Assembly (NCBI GenBank): GCA_018824765.1
Contig: JAHJFW010000090.1
Location: 1 to 10,618 of the forward strand
Length of the DNA: 10,618 nt
Source: Patescibacteria group bacterium
GTDB lineage: Bacteria > Patescibacteriota > Patescibacteriia > 2-12-FULL-60-25
Reading direction: 5' to 3'
Below are positions 6,910 through 10,618 of the stretch, in pieces. The position numbers and the translations under genes are program-made. Position 1 is the first letter of the stretch, and each line of letters begins with the position of its first letter. Below the pieces are notes generated by a model that saw only the letters and a list, made by a program, of their open reading frames with translations, was not told the DNA's origin and did not search any database.

Positions 6910-6951
6910 AGTCCGTAGTACTTAGTCCGTAGTACTTAGTCCGTAGTACTT
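6910..6951. repeat. Heptamer array upstream of dinB (6 units)
   Basis: Three exact copies of the 14-mer AGTCCGTAGTACTT (alternating heptamers AGTCCGT and AGTACTT) begin 7 bp before the polymerase start codon. The array occupies the place where a promoter or leader would be expected. Exact identity between units suggests recent expansion. Confidence 0.9.
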
Positions 6952-6965
6952 AGTTGAAAAATATA

Positions 6966-7080
6966 CCCTGAGCTTGTCGAAGGGCTGCCTTAATTAAGGT
7001 ATTCCTTCGACTGGCTCGGGAAATAATTGTCCCTGAGCTCGCCTGCCCGCCGCGGCTTTGGCGTAGGAGGGTCGAGGGGC
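6966..7080. repeat. Composite palindromic repeat between dinB and the RT gene
   Basis: The left half (6966-7020) pairs CCCTGAGCTTGTCGAAGG with the inverted partner CCTTCGACTGGCTCGGG. At its centre is a perfect 12-bp palindrome, CCTTAATTAAGG (6988-6999). The right half (7031-7080) starts again with CCCTGAGC and ends GGGTCGAGGGGC, with a GC-rich middle. The words CCCTGAGC...TCGAAGGG are typical of a dispersed repeat seen in many bacterial genomes. No convincing gene is seen in 6952-7111. Confidence 0.7.
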
Positions 7081-7111
7081 GATATTTCTAGTATAGAACA
7101 TAAATAGAACA

Positions 7112-7588
7112 CTATAAAAATCCTGTCAATTGCTTTTGCTGAACGGCTTGCCGTGTCCGATACCCCCGACAATGCTTAATTAGACCGAGATACGATGCAA
7201 CATTACCCGCATTCACCCGCTTCATCATCCTTCTCTCTGTCTTCGTCCTCAATACGCGATAGTGAGGGAGCGTGACGTAGCCCAAAAAATCGATTCCTTG
7301 CCTCAATTTCCGAATGATCACCTTGTTTGGGTGAAGTTCGAGCCCTAGGTCGTTTTGAAGAAAACTACTGATGGATGGTAGGAGCGAGGCGAGCTTGATC
7401 GGATTTTGATGTACGATCACAAAATCATCCGTGTATCGGATGTAATACTTCACACCTAACCCTTCCTTCATGAGATGATCCAGCGCATCCAAATACACGT
7501 TCGCGAACAATTGCGATGTCAAATTGCCGATAGGTACGCCTTGGGCTCTCTCTCTCTCTCTCGGCATTTTTATCCACAACCGACGCAT
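7112..7588 (-). CDS. DGR reverse transcriptase, C-terminal part with catalytic YTDD
   Basis: This frame continues the reverse transcriptase from the GA tract onward. It contains motif 4 as QGVPIGNLTSQLFANVYLD, with SQ where retroviral and group II intron enzymes usually have SP, a DGR hallmark. It then has the catalytic YTDD (IRYTDDFVIVH), LELHPNKVIIR and FLGYV, and ends near SYLGLIKHCRGY. The first 14 residues (MRRLWIKMPRERER) are upstream readthrough in this frame and probably not natural protein sequence. Neither half can polymerise alone, because the catalytic aspartates are split between them. Function needs a 1-nt-forward frame change or a different GA repeat number. An independent start at 7588 is possible but has no Shine-Dalgarno. 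Confidence 0.88.
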   Translation of the reverse strand: MRRLWIKMPRERERAQGVPIGNLTSQLFANVYLDALDHLMKEGLGVKYYIRYTDDFVIVHQNPIKLASLLPSISSFLQNDLGLELHPNKVIIRKLRQGIDFLGYVTLPHYRVLRTKTERRMMKRVNAGNVASYLGLIKHCRGYRTRQAVQQKQLTGFL

Positions 7589-8153
7589 AACTTTTGATAA
7601 TGACTTTCAGCAGTTCAATCGTTTTCGAACACGAGATCCGCCGTTCTAGGAGCTTGAGCAAAATACCGTGATCCATAGTGTCGAAAAACTTTTTGACATC
7701 ACATTTCAGCACCCAGCACGGGCCGATCCAGTTGCGGCTTACGCGGCGCGCAAAATGCTCCAAGCGCCGTACGGCAGCATGCGTACCTTTTTCTTTGCGA
7801 CAAGAATACGAATCAAAGATAAACGATCGTTCCATGACGGGAGTAACAATTCGATACACCGCATGATGCACGATCCGGTCGCGCACCGACGCTTTGTGTA
7901 TAATCCGATGTTTCGGATCGAAAATGTGGAACCTTTCATACGAACCGTGACGATATGTGCCAGCCGCCAACTCCTCATGCAGTCCGAATAATTCATCTTC
8001 AACATGCCGTTCAAAAACCTGAACATCACGCTTTACGCGCTTGCCGCGCCGAAACTCACGCCATGCGGCGAACAGGTTCCCGAACGAAATTATTTGATCA
8101 AACATATGCAACCAACGCCCGTTTTTCGACAAAGTTACGACCTCTATAGGCAT
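7425..8153 (-). CDS. DGR reverse transcriptase, N-terminal part (frame broken at a GA repeat)
   Basis: This frame holds the first part of the DGR reverse transcriptase: MFDQIISFGNLFAAWREFRR, KASVRDRIVHHAV (87-99), FDSYSCRKEKGTH (113-125) and motif A CDVKKFFDTM with the first catalytic Asp (about 152). After about residue 202, at the GA tract 7546-7562, the frame leaves the family sequence. The last 40 residues (starting SPRRTYRQF) are out-of-frame translation ending at 7425. The rest of the enzyme is in the +1 frame (7112-7588). The ATG at 8153 is chosen because GGAGGT lies 10 nt upstream. An ATG at 8105 (MFDQII) is an alternative, and a longer open frame to 8270 lacks a ribosome-binding site. 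With the frame restored the enzyme would be about 346 aa, normal for DGR RTs. Confidence 0.85.
   Translation of the reverse strand: MPIEVVTLSKNGRWLHMFDQIISFGNLFAAWREFRRGKRVKRDVQVFERHVEDELFGLHEELAAGTYRHGSYERFHIFDPKHRIIHKASVRDRIVHHAVYRIVTPVMERSFIFDSYSCRKEKGTHAAVRRLEHFARRVSRNWIGPCWVLKCDVKKFFDTMDHGILLKLLERRISCSKTIELLKVIIKSYASVVDKNAERERESPRRTYRQFDIAIVRERVFGCAGSSHEGRVRCEVLHPIHG
7546..7562. repeat. GA dinucleotide microsatellite in the RT gene
   Basis: The sense strand has 17 nt of alternating G and A, (GA)8G, exactly where RT coding passes from one frame to the other. To join the halves the tract must be 1 mod 3 in length: 19 nt (one more GA) or 13 nt (two fewer). The present 17 nt is out of frame. 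In the joined protein the tract would encode alternating Glu-Arg in the linker before motif 4. Confidence 0.93.
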
Positions 8154-8444
8154 CTTTATCTCAACCTCCGACGGATCCCGAAACAGGATCGCTTCACATG
8201 GGGAGAGCGATGCGAACGACTCGCGCTTGATCTTCTTCATCTGGCCATGAAGGCCGAAACGGCGACGCATCAGGATAAAATTGCTTGTTTGAAACGAATG
8301 AGCGAAATCCTCGATGCGCTAAAAATCTATCTGCGTTTAGGCGATGACTTACGCATCCTCGATCATAAGACATATCTTGCGCGCAGCGAAGAATGCATCG
8401 CGATCGGCAAAATGGTCGGAGGATGGCTTAAATCCCTCCACTAA
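8106..8444 (+). CDS. avd: DGR accessory protein Avd (four-helix bundle)
   Basis: This 112-residue protein starts MQPTPVFRQSYDLYRHLYLN and continues with RIPKQDRFTWGERCERLALDLL, KIYLRLGDDLRILDHKTYL and IGKMVGGWLKSL. This is the pattern of the Avd/S23-like four-helix-bundle family, whose DGR members bind RT and the template RNA. It is encoded on the strand opposite to RT, TR and the variable protein. Its start overlaps the 5' end of RT on the other strand, and its TAA (8442-8444) sits at the outer edge of TR. The ATG at 8106 is chosen because family similarity begins right after it; the frame is open to an ATG at 8004, which would be antisense to conserved RT sequence. No Shine-Dalgarno is seen. 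The start forms CATATG with the alternative RT start, so two divergent ATGs abut. Confidence 0.88.
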   Translation: MQPTPVFRQSYDLYRHLYLNLRRIPKQDRFTWGERCERLALDLLHLAMKAETATHQDKIACLKRMSEILDALKIYLRLGDDLRILDHKTYLARSEECIAIGKMVGGWLKSLH

Positions 8445-8570
8445 AGAACAGCTAGGACACGGAACGAGATGTTGTCGTTACGATTGTCACGCCAGTCGTT
8501 GTTCACATCCGCGAGACCCCCATTCTCGGAGTAGCCGACGATGAGCCGGTAGTCGGAGTCGTGGGTTTTT
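8441..8570 (-). repeat. DGR template repeat (TR)
   Basis: TR aligns without gaps to VR at a fixed offset of 423 bp. In the core 8451-8570, 12 of 120 positions differ, and all 12 are adenines on the sense (minus) strand out of 30 adenines there. Nine fall in one cluster of eight codons, five Asn (four AAC, one AAT) and three Asp (GAC). The outer 10 bp (8441-8450) contain the only two non-adenine differences, so mutagenic copying probably ends near 8451. TR is itself an open frame that reads DSDYRLIVGYSENGG and ends FRVLAVL with a stop, as in the variable protein. It is expected to be transcribed as a non-coding template RNA. Confidence 0.95.
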
Positions 8571-8863
8571 GTTCCGCGTCCCGTTTTGCCATGGCCCATC
8601 CGTATGACCACCCCTCGCCTGTGAGCGACCGATGGTTCTCCGCATACTGCGGAGCTCTGTTTGGCAGCATTCTGCACCAGACCGAAGCAAGCAGTTCTGT
8701 ATTGCCCCGACGGCTGTCGAGGGAAGCCGGCGACCCCGGTCCGTAAACGCAGGATTCACAAGCCGCTTCAATAAAATTCTATCAGAATTTAAAAAGCCTG
8801 ACACCAATTGGATGAACCAATCGATGTCAGGCCAAGCGTCCAAGGGCCAAGGGCCCAACGAAC
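8571..8863. other. Spacer between TR and VR, no convincing gene
   Basis: Besides the terminator at 8791-8832, this spacer contains a perfect 7-bp stem with a 3-nt loop, CTCCGCA / TGCGGAG (8637-8653). It also contains an AT-rich 7-bp inverted repeat, AAATTCT / AGAATTT (8774-8790). A 78-codon minus-strand frame runs from 8677 through TR, but only its TR part resembles anything. The spacer should hold the TR promoter and the 5' flank of the template RNA; no clear -35/-10 pair was found. Confidence 0.5.
8791..8832 (-). terminator. Terminator hairpin downstream of the variable protein and VR
   Basis: On the minus strand GCCTGACA pairs with TGTCAGGC (8 bp). A 3/3 internal loop follows, then a 5-bp ATTGG/CCAAT stem and a 5-nt loop, with TTTTT directly after the stem. 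It begins 32 nt after the variable-protein stop. It fits an intrinsic terminator. Hairpins just downstream of VR also serve target recognition in the Bordetella phage DGR, so a double role is possible. Confidence 0.75.
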
Positions 8864-8993
8864 CTACAGAACCGCTAGGACACGGAACGAGATGTCGCCG
8901 TAACGAGCGCCACGCCAGGCGTCGTGCACATCCGCGAGACCCCCATTCTCGGAGTAGCCGACGATGAGCCGGTAGTCGGAGTCGAGGGTGTTC
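8864..8993 (-). repeat. DGR variable repeat (VR)
   Basis: VR is the last 130 bp of the variable-protein gene including its stop. Compared with TR, eight neighbouring codons have changed only at template adenines, giving His277, Asp278, Ala279, Gly282, Ala283, Tyr285, Gly286 and Asp287 (numbered from the GTG start). Three more adenine changes lie at the upstream end, at 8985, 8990 and 8993. The invariant 21-bp stretch GCTAGGACACGG... (8874-8894) after the variable cluster is the likely initiation-of-mutagenic-homing side. Confidence 0.95.
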
Positions 8994-9754
8994 TGGCACC
9001 ACTCCCAGGAACGGGTGGAACCGAGGTCGGGGAGATTCATCCCACGATTCTCCCGCAGCCAGTTGAAGAGGTTCCCGATGAAGTTCCACTCTTCAACCGT
9101 GGGAAGGCGAGTGCCTTTCTTGGGAAAACCCGTAATCTTCGCGATCTTGGCAAGCAATCCCCCAGTGAGGTCGTCATGACTGGTGTTGAAGCGGGAACTC
9201 CGCATCAACGTAGCCATGAGACGATCGTCCGGGTACCCATTCGGATCGTCGTAGTGGGGTTTCGCGATCGTTTCGACTACGATCCAGTCGCCAACCAGCG
9301 GAAAGCGCTCGATGGACTGAATATTGGGGTGCCTGCCCCACGCCGGTTTCACGAAGGAGCTTGGATACTGCTCCTCGATGATTGCGGGGATGCGAACAAG
9401 CAGGAAGCCGTACTTATCAAGCGACTCCAACTGCTTGGGCGTGAGATTGGGCAAAGGCTGCACTACGATCTTGCCAATACCCAGCAACTCATCCCATACG
9501 CCCTGCCAGAATGCCTGCGCGGTAGCGGGCATGACGAAACCCTCCTGCGTCGACGTTTTCGGAGCCGCCGCATTTTCGCGGTAACCGCCGACGTGGTCAG
9601 GTGGCGAGGCAGGGTCGAGAGGAACGCTCGCGGATGCGTCGGTGATGATCCGGAACTTCCCCTCGATGATCGCCTGTGCCATCAGGCGGTCGATCTCACC
9701 GGAATCCAGCTTACCCAACAGTTTGGCCACTTGGGCCAAGGTTGCTTTTCGCAC
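8864..9754 (-). CDS. DGR variable protein with C-type-lectin-like C-terminus
   Basis: This 296-residue target protein is diversified by the DGR. The C-terminal third has features of the C-type-lectin/formylglycine-enzyme-like fold of DGR targets: RLPTVEEWNFIG (216-227), NRGMNLPDLGS, WEWC (250-253), YRLIVGYSENGG and the closing strand ISFRVLAVL. Variable residues cluster at 277-287. The N-terminal two thirds is unrecognised and has no signal peptide or membrane segment, so an intracellular ligand or an unusual export route must be considered. I chose the GTG at 9754 because GGAGG lies 8 nt upstream. ATGs at 9781 and 9805 keep the frame but lack a Shine-Dalgarno. A hairpin terminator follows. 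Variable residues face a ligand in known members; the ligand here is unknown. Confidence 0.92.
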   Translation of the reverse strand: MRKATLAQVAKLLGKLDSGEIDRLMAQAIIEGKFRIITDASASVPLDPASPPDHVGGYRENAAAPKTSTQEGFVMPATAQAFWQGVWDELLGIGKIVVQPLPNLTPKQLESLDKYGFLLVRIPAIIEEQYPSSFVKPAWGRHPNIQSIERFPLVGDWIVVETIAKPHYDDPNGYPDDRLMATLMRSSRFNTSHDDLTGGLLAKIAKITGFPKKGTRLPTVEEWNFIGNLFNWLRENRGMNLPDLGSTRSWEWCQNTLDSDYRLIVGYSENGGLADVHDAWRGARYGDISFRVLAVL

Positions 9755-9884
9755 TCTTATATCCTCCGGTCCCTCCGGCATTCCAGAAAAGCGGGCGCAG
9801 GCCATTCCGCGCGTCGCTTCGGGCTACCATTGGGGCGTTTGTGCCTGCTATGGCACGGTTTTCCAATAAGAAAGATCCGCCGTT

Positions 9885-9913
9885 CTTTTAACACAAAACA
9901 GCGTATATGTCAA
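9885..9913 (-). promoter_or_regulatory. Candidate promoter of the variable-protein gene
   Basis: The minus strand has a perfect -35 box TTGACA (9908-9913), a 17-bp spacer, and a TAAAAG -10 box (9885-9890) preceded by TGT (extended -10). It would give a leader of about 125 nt before the GTG. The leader contains nested inverted repeats, ATTGG/CCAAT (9829-9833 with 9863-9867) around GTGCC/GGCAC (9841-9845 with 9852-9856). Confidence 0.5.
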
Positions 9914-9953
9914 CCTCGTTTAGCTCAACCCGCATTCCACGATTCTATAAAAT

Positions 9954-10032
9954 GTCATTCCACGGTTCAACCGGGGAATCTTCCTAATGGGAATCATAAT
10001 TTGAAGATCCCACGGTCAAGCCGTGGGATGAC
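9954..10032. repeat. 79-bp palindromic element of the GTCATTCC family
   Basis: It begins GTCATTCCACGG and ends with the near-complement CCGTGGGATGAC. Internally it has GGGAATCTTCC and GAAGATCCC, so it is a head-to-head dimer like the copy inside leuS. It is intergenic, between the variable-protein promoter and the GIY-YIG gene. Confidence 0.8.
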
Positions 10033-10069
10033 AAAGAATAAGTACGGAGGATGACAGATTGTTAAAATT

Positions 10070-10124
10070 GTCATTCCACGGCTCTTTAAAAATGTCATTC
10101 CACGGTTCAACCGGGGAATCTTCC
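10070..10124. repeat. GTCATTCC half-elements next to the GIY-YIG stop
   Basis: A short fragment (GTCATTCCACGGC, 10070-10082) is followed by a half-element starting GTCATTCCACGGTTCAACC and ending GAATCTTCC (10094-10124). It ends 2 bp before the GIY-YIG stop codon. It is the inverted counterpart of the half-element at 10438-10465. Confidence 0.75.
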
Positions 10125-10126
10125 GA

Positions 10127-10417
10127 TTAATCTTCATCCGCTGGCAGCAAATCCTTCCAATACGGATTAGTTTTTTCAATAAGTTCGACCTTCCATTGTC
10201 GATTCCATTTCTTCAGTCGTTTCTCGCGCTGTAATGCGATACGGATATCATTTGTCGATTCAAAGTAGACAAGCTTTTTAACATTGTAATCCGAAGTAAA
10301 AGATTTTTCTGAATTCATCCGATGCTCCGCCATCCGTCGAATCAAATCATTCGTAACGCCGACATATGAAACTCCGTCACGGCCACTTGCAAGTATGTAA
10401 ACGAAATATTCACGCAT
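10127..10417 (-). CDS. Small GIY-YIG nuclease domain protein
   Basis: This 96-residue protein is almost only a GIY-YIG domain. It starts MREYFVYILASGRDGVSYVGVTNDLIRR, where FVY and YVG stand for the GIY and YIG motifs. The conserved Arg (in LIRR) and EHR follow, then the catalytic-helix region ESTNDIRIALQREKRLKKWNR. This UvrC-type/homing-endonuclease fold cuts DNA with one metal ion. Stand-alone 80-100 aa members are widespread and mostly of unknown role. The gene is framed by inverted halves of a palindromic repeat. No Shine-Dalgarno is seen at the ATG at 10417. Confidence 0.92.
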   Translation of the reverse strand: MREYFVYILASGRDGVSYVGVTNDLIRRMAEHRMNSEKSFTSDYNVKKLVYFESTNDIRIALQREKRLKKWNRQWKVELIEKTNPYWKDLLPADED

Positions 10418-10437
10418 ACTTCATAGCTACAACATGT

Positions 10438-10490
10438 AAATCCCCCGGTCAAGCCGTGGGATGACATTGATAGATAAGCCGTGGGATGAC
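10438..10490. repeat. GTCATTCC half-elements upstream of the GIY-YIG gene
   Basis: A half-element ending CCGTGGGATGAC (10438-10465) is followed by a fragment AAGCCGTGGGATGAC (10476-10490). The orientation is opposite to the copies at 10070-10124. Together they bracket the nuclease gene. Confidence 0.75.
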
Positions 10491-10492
10491 AT

Positions 10493-10618
10493 TTACAGCA
10501 CCGCCATCTCCTCCAGCCGCCACTTGAGCGTTTCGCTCGAAAACGACAACCGATACGCGTTCGCCTCGTCCGACACGGAAAAAATGTAAATCTTCTCGCG
10601 CCCTTGGCGTTCGGTATG
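10493..10618 (-). CDS. 3' end of an unrecognised gene entering from the right edge
   Basis: An open frame from the window edge to a TAA at 10493 encodes at least 41 residues. They include REKIYIFSVSDEANAYRLSF and end with LKWRLEEMAVL. Codon use resembles the neighbouring genes (GC-rich third positions). Too little is present to name a family, and the start lies outside the window. Confidence 0.55.
   Translation of the reverse strand, partial: HTERQGREKIYIFSVSDEANAYRLSFSSETLKWRLEEMAVL

Larger units (their letters stand above)
7112..9754 (-). mobile_element. Diversity-generating retroelement (DGR)
   Basis: All four DGR parts are present. They are a variable protein with VR at its 3' end, a TR whose adenines are selectively substituted in VR, an RT with the DGR-type motif IGNLTSQ, and an Avd-type accessory protein. 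The minus-strand order is variable protein, terminator hairpin, TR, RT; avd lies on the plus strand between TR and RT. DGRs act in cis on their own target and do not normally transpose. Confidence 0.95.

Noticed and set aside
7739..8029. Extra minus-strand open frame of 96 codons inside RT
   Set aside because: It overlaps conserved RT sequence in another frame and shows no family features.
7112..8153. Group II intron reverse transcriptase/maturase
   Set aside because: The motif IGNLTSQ, the absence of maturase and endonuclease domains, and the neighbouring avd, TR and VR all indicate a DGR.
8571..8750. Remnant of a transposase (TnpB-like) gene upstream of TR
   Set aside because: Some translated words looked familiar, but no diagnostic motif could be found in any frame.
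8487..9089. Minus-strand 200-codon frame spanning both TR and VR
   Set aside because: It is the out-of-frame reading of TR, spacer and VR; the repeated peptide words in it only reflect the TR/VR duplication.
8924..10054. Long plus-strand open frame of 376 codons
   Set aside because: It is antisense to the variable-protein gene, has no family resemblance, and runs through intergenic palindromic repeats.

Overview
The window looks like a chromosomal segment of a Patescibacteria (Candidate Phyla Radiation) bacterium. This is an inference from four things: the style of the leucyl-tRNA synthetase, a compact gene layout with few Shine-Dalgarno sites, a diversity-generating retroelement (DGR) with an Avd-type accessory protein, and many short palindromic and heptameric repeats both inside and between genes. 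TGA is used as a stop, so the standard code fits. No tRNA, rRNA or CRISPR array was recognised.

Left part (1-4.3 kb, minus strand): an operon-like run of leuS, a small unknown gene 1 nt downstream, and a UDP-glucose dehydrogenase that runs off the left edge. The LeuRS (1020 aa) carries a complete Nudix hydrolase domain inside its CP1 editing region. It also carries a 23-residue insertion that is exactly a translated palindromic repeat, and two translated heptamer arrays.

Middle part (4.3-7.1 kb): a membrane-anchored SAM methyltransferase (plus strand) converges on a coiled-coil protein with long internal repeats (minus strand). A Y-family DNA polymerase (DinB type) follows, with three translated repeats in its reading frame, and then a repeat-rich gap.

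Right part (7.1-9.9 kb): a complete DGR. On the minus strand the order is variable protein with its variable repeat (VR), a terminator hairpin, the template repeat (TR), and the reverse transcriptase (RT). Over a 120-bp core TR and VR differ at 12 positions, and every one is an adenine in the sense-strand TR, which is the mutational signature of DGRs. The accessory gene avd lies on the opposite strand between TR and RT, overlapping the RT start and touching the TR edge. The RT frame is broken exactly at a (GA)n microsatellite, so RT may be switched by slippage. RT and Avd would copy TR RNA with adenine errors and write the cDNA into VR, diversifying eight clustered codons in the C-type-lectin-like end of the variable protein.

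Right edge (9.9-10.6 kb): palindromic repeats of the family that also invaded leuS surround a small GIY-YIG nuclease gene. The 3' end of an unrecognised gene runs in from the right edge.
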